64,000 bases of DNA. Origin: Bin80 sp965219915 (GTDB taxonomy: Bacteria; Bacteroidota; Rhodothermia; Rhodothermales; Bin80). Below are positions 1 through 7,676 of this stretch, piece after piece. A program made the translations under genes and the position numbers. The stretch covers positions 1,426,001 through 1,490,000 of the forward strand of contig OZ244794.1 in NCBI GenBank assembly GCA_965219915.1. Direction: 5' to 3'. Numbering within the stretch: position 1 is the first letter of the stretch; each line of letters begins with the position of its first letter. The notes under the pieces were generated by a model that made no database searches, had not been told where the DNA came from, and saw nothing but the letters and a program-made list of their open reading frames with translations.

Positions 1-39
1 GATCGTTTTAACGCTATTCGCGGCCAAACCTCCAACTGA
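1..39 (+). other. Possible 3' tail of an upstream gene
   Basis: Reading frame 1 from the first base gives twelve codons ending in Gln-Thr-Ser-Asn and a TGA at 37-39, just before the usher-like start at 44. This would fit an upstream gene in the same operon, but so short a stretch cannot be assigned. Confidence 0.2.
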
Positions 40-43
40 CCCA

Positions 44-2503
44 ATGTACAAACCAGTTTCACGGATTTTCCTGCTGGTCCCTCTGTTAGCTGTGCCTGAA
101 CTGTATGCCCAAGTGATGCAGCCCATTCGGGTATTGCAGGAAGCGCCTTGGGTCCTCAGTCCGATGTCGGCGCCGTCCATGCGTCCTGTTCCCGCCTACT
201 GGGATCCCGACCAAAGTATTTACTTTGTTGATTTCCCGGCACTTCTGGAAGAGATCCAGATCCCGGTAGAGATTGAGGGCGCCAACGTGCGCGCACGGTA
301 CGCGGAGACCGTGTATGACGTGGATTTTGCCCAAGGCACCGTGGAAGTTGACCTTGGATCCGGCAGGATAGATTCGTTGGACGCTGGAGGGTATTTTCCG
401 AGCGGTGACCGTTTTCTGCTCACACCGTCAAACCTCCAGAAGGTCTTCCCTGAAGGAACGCTTGTATATGACACATCCCGACTGCTTCTCCAAGTATCAC
501 AGGAGTTGTATGCCGCGCCTGGTTTCCAGGCACGGGCCCCCTCCCTTGAACTTGGCCCTCTGCTCTACGGACGTACGCGTCGATTGATCGGTGGTGCCTG
601 GGTCGGGTACAGGATGAGCCGCAATCAGCGTTCCGAACACGCGACAGACTACAACGGTTCGTTCAACGTACGCGCCAGCGCGCTCTGGGGGCAGATTCAT
701 GTTGACGCAACGGTATCCCACACCGACCGGACGGTAAGTACGTTGAGAAGGGCCAACTACTTATTGGATTTTCCAGAGTCACCTTTGATCACACAGATTG
801 GACTGGGTCGCACCTACGAGCACCATTGGGTTGGCCGCCAGATGTATGAAGGACTGCGAATGAGCAACCGCCCGCTCTCTACTCGACACCAGCAGCGCGA
901 AGCCCGACTCAGTGGCATTGCCGAGCCGAATGCAATCGTATCTGCCTTGGTCGCCGGTGTTGTGGCCGATCGTGTACAGGCCGACGGCCAGGGACGCTAC
1001 GAGCTGCACATTCCCGCCTATTATGGCACTCTTCAGACAGACATCGAAATTATCCCCGCCGGCGGCGGCCCCCCTACGCGGGAGACACGATCTCTCTTCA
1101 TTACCGAAGACTTGGTTCCCGCCGGCAGACTGTATTATAATCTGCAAGGCGGTCGGACACAAACCAGACAGCTCCCCTATGGGCATGCTCGCCTCAGCTA
1201 CGGAATCTCGAGCAGTTTAACCGCACTCAGTAGCTTTACGTACACAGATTCGGGGCAGACCGCTACACTAGGCGCCGCCAAACAGATAGCCGGCTCCATG
1301 ATGGTCAGCGCCGAACTTGCCTATCCTGCGCGCGCAGTCCGGGCGACGCTGCAGCTTTTCAGGAATCGCATGCAACTTCAGACTGATGCCATACTGTCAG
1401 AAGATTCCGAATTCAGCTTCTACAGACAGCGTTGGACAAGCCGATTCGGATGGAGTGCATCGCGGCTGAGCCTGTTTTTCCATGCAGATCACTCAGAATC
1501 CTTCAGTGGTCGGGTCTCCACCTATGCGCAAGCCTCCGGCACCGCGAGATTGGCCCGTCGAATTAGCTTAGTGCTTGCGGCCGGTCCCCGAATCACACGC
1601 TATGCATCAGACGCGCCCAGACAAGCGAGCACCCAGTGGCGCAGTACGCTCACCCGCTATGTGACGCCAGGCGCCTTCCGGGGGAGGGTTGGCTTCCAGG
1701 CTCACGGGGGCCAGTTTGAAGCATTGGATTTTGCAGGGGGGACTGTCCATGCTACGTACCGAACGGTTTCCTTTGGAGCACGGGTCGGCTATGACGCGGC
1801 GGCAGGAGGGATGAGTGCTTCGTTCTCCCTGCGCATAAATGCTCCTTGGGTCAGTTTTGCCAGCCATTCTTCCCTTGATCCAGATAACCCGTACCACCAG
1901 CAAAGCCTCTATGGTTCCATGGTCCTGGACCGCGCTCCCGCACTGTCCAGACATTCGCACCCTTGGAGCAGTGCGCTGTTGCAACCGTTCCTAGATATTG
2001 ATCGCAACGGTCAGAGAGATCCCGGAGAAGCCACCTTGGATGGGCTGGACATCCAAGTCATACGGGCCAGCACCGAAGCGACCGCATCTGGAGGGGTTAG
2101 GGCGGATTTTCTCGCCCCGAGTACTCCCTATCAAGTAGTGATTGATCCGCGGTCCATCCCTGACCCGCAGTTGAGCCTGCCCAGTGGAACCGCGTTCAGC
2201 TTCATGTCTGACCCGGCAGAACTCAAGCGTATTCACATCCCCGTGCACCAAAATGCCATCGTGAATGGTTCCGTCGAAAATCTGCCACTGAGTTCTCCAA
2301 CCTTGGCTGTTGTGGTTTTCTATCAGGCAGACCGTGAAGTGGCCCGAACTGCAGTGTCCCAACAAGGCCGGTTCACCTTACTGCTTCCACCCGGAGACTA
2401 TCGCATCGAACTGATTGACCGATTGGGTCAAGAAGATCTAAGCAATTTCACGCAAACCCTAAACCTGGAATCCGTTCCTACACACGATCTCCACATTCGT
2501 TGA
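44..2503 (+). CDS. Usher-like outer-membrane beta-barrel protein
   Basis: An 819-residue exported protein, best read as a distant relative of chaperone-usher pilus ushers. The first ~22 residues form a signal peptide ending in LYAQ, which supports the ATG at 44 although the frame is open back to the window edge. Residues ~288-345 resemble the usher segment in which a small beta domain (SGIAEPNAIVSALVAG) is followed by a polar stretch and then FITEDLVPAGRLYYNLQGG, like the conserved 'LLPPGLxxYSLxxG' entry to the second half of usher barrels. The middle is rich in alternating aromatic/polar barrel strands. Residues ~650-675 (DIDRNGQRDPGE) resemble an SdrD-B-like or carboxypeptidase-regulatory-like fold. 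A MotA/ExbB-like gene follows 13 nt later. Known ushers export pilins across the outer membrane; a matching chaperone or pilin would lie upstream of the window. A generic barrel protein is the alternative. Confidence 0.55.
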   Translation: MYKPVSRIFLLVPLLAVPELYAQVMQPIRVLQEAPWVLSPMSAPSMRPVPAYWDPDQSIYFVDFPALLEEIQIPVEIEGANVRARYAETVYDVDFAQGTVEVDLGSGRIDSLDAGGYFPSGDRFLLTPSNLQKVFPEGTLVYDTSRLLLQVSQELYAAPGFQARAPSLELGPLLYGRTRRLIGGAWVGYRMSRNQRSEHATDYNGSFNVRASALWGQIHVDATVSHTDRTVSTLRRANYLLDFPESPLITQIGLGRTYEHHWVGRQMYEGLRMSNRPLSTRHQQREARLSGIAEPNAIVSALVAGVVADRVQADGQGRYELHIPAYYGTLQTDIEIIPAGGGPPTRETRSLFITEDLVPAGRLYYNLQGGRTQTRQLPYGHARLSYGISSSLTALSSFTYTDSGQTATLGAAKQIAGSMMVSAELAYPARAVRATLQLFRNRMQLQTDAILSEDSEFSFYRQRWTSRFGWSASRLSLFFHADHSESFSGRVSTYAQASGTARLARRISLVLAAGPRITRYASDAPRQASTQWRSTLTRYVTPGAFRGRVGFQAHGGQFEALDFAGGTVHATYRTVSFGARVGYDAAAGGMSASFSLRINAPWVSFASHSSLDPDNPYHQQSLYGSMVLDRAPALSRHSHPWSSALLQPFLDIDRNGQRDPGEATLDGLDIQVIRASTEATASGGVRADFLAPSTPYQVVIDPRSIPDPQLSLPSGTAFSFMSDPAELKRIHIPVHQNAIVNGSVENLPLSSPTLAVVVFYQADREVARTAVSQQGRFTLLLPPGDYRIELIDRLGQEDLSNFTQTLNLESVPTHDLHIR

Positions 2504-2516
2504 TCCTAACTGTCCA

Positions 2517-3230
2517 ATGCCTATACAACTCATCGCCAATATCTACCTGCTGATCCTCCCCACAGGAATCATGCAGGAACAAACCATCCCCACGTCATTG
2601 TGGGACATGATTAGCTATGCCCAAGGATTTGAGTGGCCGCTCGGTGCTCTGTTCCTGATTGGCCTCTTTCTGCTAATTTCCGCCTACGTCCGGCAATTCC
2701 GGCAATGGCGCGGAACGAATGGTATGCTTCAAATTGATCCAAGCGAGATCTCCCCCGAAAGCTTTTCGCTTGCCATGGAGCAAACTACCAGTAAAAATCC
2801 TTTCGCCATTGCAGGCCACCGACTCTTGGAAGAACAGCAGCGTGGCGGTTCCGCACAATCCATGATCAACTACGCGTTCCATTACATTAATTTGGACCAT
2901 GAAAAATACAAGGAGACCGATCGCTACATCACCGCCGCTGTCTACATTGCGCTCAGCCTCGGGCTTCTGGGAACACTGCTCGGGATCTTCGTTCTCTTTA
3001 TGTCCGGTAGCCGCCACGAAAGCTCCGACCTAGTCGGACTCGGTATAGCAGTCGTCTCCACTATGCTCGCCCTTGTTGTCCGACTCATCCTCTGGCCCCT
3101 GAATGTTTTCTTACAGGCCAGCCTGCGGAAACGTTACACCAAACTCAAAAAATGGACCATAGCTTTCGCATATGCACTCTCTGAGGATTCCAAGCAAATC
3201 TCAACTGATGCGCCAGACAACATGGAGTGA
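2517..3230 (+). CDS. MotA/TolQ/ExbB-like membrane protein
   Basis: A 237-residue inner-membrane protein with the three-helix layout of ExbB/TolQ/MotA stators. One helix lies at ~40-58 (WPLGALFLIGLFLLISAYV), a cytoplasmic loop of ~80 residues follows, then two long helices at ~140-162 (AVYIALSLGLLGTLLGIFVLF) and ~172-197 (LGIAVVSTMLALVVRLILW). The GLLGTLLGI stretch matches the glycine-rich start of ExbB/TolQ helix 2. In the family these proteins use the proton gradient to drive TonB, Tol or flagellar partners. No ExbD-like partner follows, and the neighbours are an usher-like barrel upstream and a TonB-dependent receptor downstream. The first Met (2517) is 13 nt after the previous stop; Met19 is an alternative start. 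Which partner it energises cannot be told from the window. Confidence 0.6.
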   Translation: MPIQLIANIYLLILPTGIMQEQTIPTSLWDMISYAQGFEWPLGALFLIGLFLLISAYVRQFRQWRGTNGMLQIDPSEISPESFSLAMEQTTSKNPFAIAGHRLLEEQQRGGSAQSMINYAFHYINLDHEKYKETDRYITAAVYIALSLGLLGTLLGIFVLFMSGSRHESSDLVGLGIAVVSTMLALVVRLILWPLNVFLQASLRKRYTKLKKWTIAFAYALSEDSKQISTDAPDNME

Positions 3231-3580
3231 ATTCCCAATAAATATCTATGTGATCAGCTGTTTTTGCGCTAGTGCCCAGCAAAATTCTCCTCTCGAGGCG
3301 CAACTTATCATGAATTAATAGTAATATAACCCATATTGTCTATTATGTAACATAAAAAGAACATGATTGACAAAAAAATACTTAAATTGTTACTATCTTT
3401 GCGAACTTAGTTTCCTGTCTGTTAATGTTGGGATAGGATTATAATTATTTCGCAAACCTTTGAATCGGATCCGTGAAGATAGCGCAGCCATTGGATTGCC
3501 ATGAAGTCTATGCGGAACCCAATGCGCGTAATCCGACGCAGATTTGTAACAAATACATCCCCTTGACCATTCGCTGAATC
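3231..3580 (+). promoter_or_regulatory. Promoter region and long leader of the TonB receptor; shared surface-gene element copy 1
   Basis: An AT-rich block at 3309-3372 starts CATGAATTAA, contains GTAATATAAC and ATATTG, and ends in a consensus -35 box TTGACA (3367-3372). An 18-nt spacer leads to TACTAT (3391-3396) as -10. The same block with the same spacing lies before the genes at 34483 and, inverted, before 11645. The predicted leader is ~175 nt and holds a CATTGG/CCAATG inverted repeat (3489-3494 and 3519-3524). I recognise no known riboswitch in it. Confidence 0.65.
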
Positions 3581-6433
3581 ATGTTCATAGTAATCAGAAC
3601 GTTTAGTCGCTTATCCTTCTTGGCATTTCTGTTTCTTGTAGTCGTTGTTCCCTCTGCAAACGCACAACTCGATGTTCGAGGTACTGTAACTGACGGCGAG
3701 ACAAACCAGCCCTTTCCGGGCGTTACCGTTTCTGTACGCGGAACCATGCTCGGTACCACTACGGCTGCGGATGGCACGTATTCGTTGCAGGTGCCATTTG
3801 GAGATGTTACGCTGGTATTCAGTTTCGTTGGTTATCGAACACAGGAATTCAATGTATCTTCGAGTCGTGAGGAGATTGATGTAGTCCTTCAGTTAAATGT
3901 ACTTGGTCTGGATGAATTTGTCGTTGTGGGTTCGCGGCGACAACCACGACTATTGAAGGACTCGGCCGTTCCGGTTGATGTACTGGGACCCTCTGATCTA
4001 CATTCGATGGGCAGTACAGATGTGGACGATGTGTTGCGAACACAAATCCCGTCCTACAATCTACAGAGCCTTAATGGTGATGAAGCTGCTATTGTGCGTG
4101 CGGCTACGCTGCGCGGACTGCCGACAGACAATGTGATTGTGCTAGTTAACGGGAAACGCCGGCATCGATCGGGTTCCATTGCGTTGTCGGCAGGTTCCCT
4201 GAATGAAGGGGCGCAGGGACCGGATCTCAATATGATTCCGACAATTGCTCTGCGTCAAATTGAGATATTACGTGACGGTGCCACAGCCCAATATGGTGCG
4301 GATGCCATAGCCGGTGTTTTTAATTTGCAGCTTCGCGAAGATGCACAGGGAGTACGTGCACGGCTACGAACCGGACAATATTTGAAAGGGGATGGGCGCT
4401 ATGTGCATGCAGCAGCGAACGCAGGGTTTTCGCTGCCGCGCAACGGTTTTGCAAATCTGAGCCTGGAGTATAAAGATGTAGAGCCCACAGTACGAAGTGC
4501 TCAGCGTGATGATGCTGTAACCCTGGCCAGTCGAGGTTACCCTGTAGCGAACCCAGCCCATATTTGGGGGAGTGCAGAAGTGAGTCACAGTGTAGTTGGA
4601 TTTTTGAACAGCGGCTTTGATGTTACTCCCGGAATTCGAGGATATGTTTTTGGAGGTGGGGGACGTAGAACCCAGGAATATGGTTTTTATTTTCGGGCAC
4701 CAGGTACCGAGACGGCCCGTAGCAGCGTATTTCGCTTCGGTAGTGAGCGGGCCGTAGTAGACCTTAAGCCAGACGCTGGTGTTGATTGTCGCGGGAGAAA
4801 GATTCTACCGGATCTAGATGCGACGAATGCGGAGATACAGGGTTTTATTGATGAGTTCCAAGGGGAGTGTTTTTTGTTTAATGAAATATTTCCGGGAGGA
4901 TTCACTCCGCGATTTGGTGGAGATATATTTGACATCAGTTTGACGGCAGGCGTGCGCAGTGACAAAACTGACGGTCTGAACTGGGACATCAGTGTGAGTG
5001 GGGCCCGAAGCCTATTGAATTTTTTTCTTTATCGATCAATCAACGCTTCCTATGGCCCAGACACGCCGACCTCCTTCAAACCGCGGTCCTACTTTCAACA
5101 GGAAGCGGAAGTGTCGGCAGCTTTCTCTTTTCCGCTTACCGTGCGCCGGCTGGCTTCACCGATCCATTTGGCTTGGGGGGCAACCTGGCGAACGGAGATT
5201 TTTGAGAGTCGGCCTGGGGATCCCCAATCCTGGAAACCGGGTCCGTACGCAGATCAGGGATTCAGTGTTGGTTCCAATGGCTATCAGGGGCTGAACCCAA
5301 TGTTTGCAGGCCGGTGGTCCCGGCCGAATTTCGCCATCTATGCAGATGCCGAAGCGGATCTTAATCGGCGGCTACTGGGCAACGTTGCAGTGCGATATGA
5401 AAATTTTACCACTGAATTTGGAAGCACGCTGAACGGAAAGTTGGCCGCACTTTACCGCGTATCTGATCGCATTTCGCTGCGTGCGACAACCAGTACAGGA
5501 TTTCGTGCGCCGACGCCGGGGCAGGCAAATCTGAACGTTTTCCGGACGACGGGGTTTTCGAAAGAGCATGGATTGATAGAAGTTGGAGTTTTACCGTCAG
5601 TACATCCCATTTCGCAAGCATTAGGAGGTAAGCCTTTGACCCCAGAGCTTGCTACCAGTGTGTCGTCAGGGGTAATTGCAGAGATAAGCGACGATATTAC
5701 ATTGACGGCTGATTTTTTCCAGATCAACGTGCGCGACCGTCTTTCTCTCACAGGTAGCATTCCCATCACAGACGAGATTATACAGATCATTGACCCGAAG
5801 AACTTGCTGGGGGGGATCACCAACATAAGAGAAGTTCGTTTTTATTCAAATGATTTCAGTACACGGACCAATGGTTTGGACCTGCTGTTGGCGTGGCAGC
5901 GTGAATGGGAGCCTACACACGCCATTTCCGGTAGCATTGCGTGGAACTGGACGTCCACATCTCTGACTCATTTCACGCCTCCTAGCGAGATCACCAGTTT
6001 TCTTGGCCAAACGTTGAAAGATCCACTGCCACTAGGTTTGCTCACCAAACAACGTCAGATTGAAATTGAAGAAGTGAACCCGAAACATCGACTGGTTGCC
6101 ACACAGCGGTATTTGTTTCACAGATGGTCTGCGCTCTTTCGCGTAAGCTGGTTCGATAGTTGGCGGGCCTGCAGGTATGCCAGTTCTACCTGCACTGAGG
6201 ATGGTATCAGTGTTCTGGATTATTTCCCAAGCGTCTGGCTTACGGATGTTGAGATTGGTTATGCATTCCGGGATTACTGGCAAGTGACACTTGGAGTAAA
6301 CAATCTATTTGATATAGCCCGCAGCGCACACATGGAAGAGACGCATCGACAGGGTAACCTGTTTCCCAGCAGCACGCCATTCGATCAAAACGGTACTTCG
6401 GTATATTTACGAATAACCACAGATCTATACTAA
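3581..6433 (+). CDS. TonB-dependent outer-membrane receptor
   Basis: A 950-residue TonB-dependent receptor. The signal peptide covers ~1-29 (FLFLVVVVPSANAQ). Residues ~30-115 form a carboxypeptidase-regulatory-like domain (VRGTVTDGETNQPFPGVTV ... DGTYSL), typical of Bacteroidota/Rhodothermota receptors. A TonB-box-like stretch (LDEFVVVGSR) at ~112-121 precedes the plug domain (VLRTQIPSYN, TLRGLPTDNVIVLVNGKRRH, RDGATAQYGADAIAGVFN). The rest is a 22-strand-type barrel ending LRITTDLY with a terminal aromatic residue. No SusD partner follows, so this is not a SusC/D locus. The substrate is unknown. Cysteines near residue 405-430 in an extracellular-looking insertion (CRGRK ... GECFLF) may form a disulfide. 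Transcription probably starts from the shared element promoter ~190 nt upstream. Confidence 0.93.
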   Translation: MFIVIRTFSRLSFLAFLFLVVVVPSANAQLDVRGTVTDGETNQPFPGVTVSVRGTMLGTTTAADGTYSLQVPFGDVTLVFSFVGYRTQEFNVSSSREEIDVVLQLNVLGLDEFVVVGSRRQPRLLKDSAVPVDVLGPSDLHSMGSTDVDDVLRTQIPSYNLQSLNGDEAAIVRAATLRGLPTDNVIVLVNGKRRHRSGSIALSAGSLNEGAQGPDLNMIPTIALRQIEILRDGATAQYGADAIAGVFNLQLREDAQGVRARLRTGQYLKGDGRYVHAAANAGFSLPRNGFANLSLEYKDVEPTVRSAQRDDAVTLASRGYPVANPAHIWGSAEVSHSVVGFLNSGFDVTPGIRGYVFGGGGRRTQEYGFYFRAPGTETARSSVFRFGSERAVVDLKPDAGVDCRGRKILPDLDATNAEIQGFIDEFQGECFLFNEIFPGGFTPRFGGDIFDISLTAGVRSDKTDGLNWDISVSGARSLLNFFLYRSINASYGPDTPTSFKPRSYFQQEAEVSAAFSFPLTVRRLASPIHLAWGATWRTEIFESRPGDPQSWKPGPYADQGFSVGSNGYQGLNPMFAGRWSRPNFAIYADAEADLNRRLLGNVAVRYENFTTEFGSTLNGKLAALYRVSDRISLRATTSTGFRAPTPGQANLNVFRTTGFSKEHGLIEVGVLPSVHPISQALGGKPLTPELATSVSSGVIAEISDDITLTADFFQINVRDRLSLTGSIPITDEIIQIIDPKNLLGGITNIREVRFYSNDFSTRTNGLDLLLAWQREWEPTHAISGSIAWNWTSTSLTHFTPPSEITSFLGQTLKDPLPLGLLTKQRQIEIEEVNPKHRLVATQRYLFHRWSALFRVSWFDSWRACRYASSTCTEDGISVLDYFPSVWLTDVEIGYAFRDYWQVTLGVNNLFDIARSAHMEETHRQGNLFPSSTPFDQNGTSVYLRITTDLY

Positions 6434-6819
6434 TTCATATTTTGGTGCAACTGCATTTTGAGTGCGGAGTCAGTATGGGAATATCGCTGATCCTGACTGG
6501 CAATCAATCTTTACAACCTCTCAGTTGACAGATTTAATGAAACTGTTGCACAAAACTATCGAATTTTGTTAGGTTTTTAGCTTCTACCGAAGTTCGTGTG
6601 GAATGACTATTCTTCGTATCAACCGAGTCCACACATTTCATGGAAACAGTTTCAGATTCTGCGGTGTGTCACAGCTTACAATTAGGGAATACTTGGAAGA
6701 TTGATCGGATGCTTCTGGATGCGGAGACTCAATACGTTGACATTTACATTTCCCATTCGGGTCGTCCATAGATTTGCCCGAAGGCCGTAGGGACGGGGAG
6801 GTTGTATGACCCCCGTAAG
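6434..6819. other. Non-coding gap after the TonB receptor
   Basis: No gene is supported here. The stretch contains CTGTTGCACAAAACTATCGA at 6543-6562. This recurs with one base deleted at 34455-34473, just before the Calx-beta giant, and resembles an insertion-sequence end. Confidence 0.4.
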
Positions 6820-7450
6820 GAGCGGTCTTGGCGGCACCGGAATTGGTTTCAGTTTCGATGTTTTGTCCACAGCCGCGGACTTCGGGTCAAGTCTTCCGCG
6901 GGTGTGAACGCGATCTAGGTTGCCTCGTCGAGTGCTTTGCAACACTATACGGAAGCCCTTGCATGCTGGACGATTCGATTGGTGAAAGCGACGAAGAATC
7001 AAACGAAGACGGCAAAGCTGCTTCGTTGCAAGTTTGATGTAGTGATTAGAATCCTGCACCGCAGTGTGGAACGTGAGGAGCAGAGACGTGCGCTGCAATG
7101 CATTTCATATGTGAGTATGGATGAGAGGGCGATTCATCGAGGCCATTAGAATGCAACGGTCGTGAGTGATTACGAACAGGGCGTGGTCCTTGATGTTGGA
7201 CAGGGACGCGACAAAAACAGCGTAAAAGCCCTGTTACGCAGTCTTCTGGGGCCATATACAGGACGAGATCCAGACCATTACGACCGAAATGTAGACGGCC
7301 TACATGTCTTGTGTCACAGAGTTGTTCCCGAACACCACGCTGATCCATGATCGCTTTCATTTGATCCAGTATCTCAACAAAGCGATCAATCAAGTGCACA
7401 GATGCGAGGTCAAGCAGCACGGTGAGCTCAAACATAGTCGTTAAGCGCTC
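6820..7450 (+). pseudogene. Decayed ISL3-family transposase
   Basis: Fragments of an ISL3-type transposase survive in shifting frames. At 6937-7149 there is a helix-turn-helix-like part and the segment RCKFDVVIRILHRSVER followed by YVSMDERAIHRGH, matching the 'DE..xKGH' start of the ISL3 DDE domain. At 7162-7290 it reads VVLDVGQGRDKNSVKALL. At ~7330-7435 the frame gives LIHDRFHLIQYLNKAINQV, the highly conserved ISL3 'D(R/M)FH...LN.A...VR' motif. The fragments need at least two frame changes plus stops, so the gene is dead. Terminal repeats were not convincingly found. Confidence 0.7.
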
Positions 7451-7676
7451 CTGAAAAAAGAAGCGATGTCTAGCGTCAGCCTGTTATCCAATGATATCTA
7501 ATTGTCGTTGACTTAAAATCTGATTGTCGTCAAACAATTTGCTGAAGTACCAAACCAATAATGCAGAATAGTACTAGAATGTTAGTATGAGACTGTTAAA
7601 AAGTGTTCAATTTGATTGAGAAGGGTCCTTCGAGAGGCATGATTGATTTTGCAAAGATTTCGGGGTTATCCCGCCG
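7451..7676. other. Spacer between transposase remnant and the protease-LRR gene end
   Basis: No gene is supported. Two near-copies of TCTAATTGTCGT / TCTGATTGTCGT lie within about 20 nt of each other near 7496-7530. No clear terminator hairpin is visible. Confidence 0.3.

Noticed and set aside
3489..3524. Cobalamin or TPP riboswitch before the TonB receptor
   Set aside because: The conserved boxes of these riboswitches are not present; only a short hairpin is seen.
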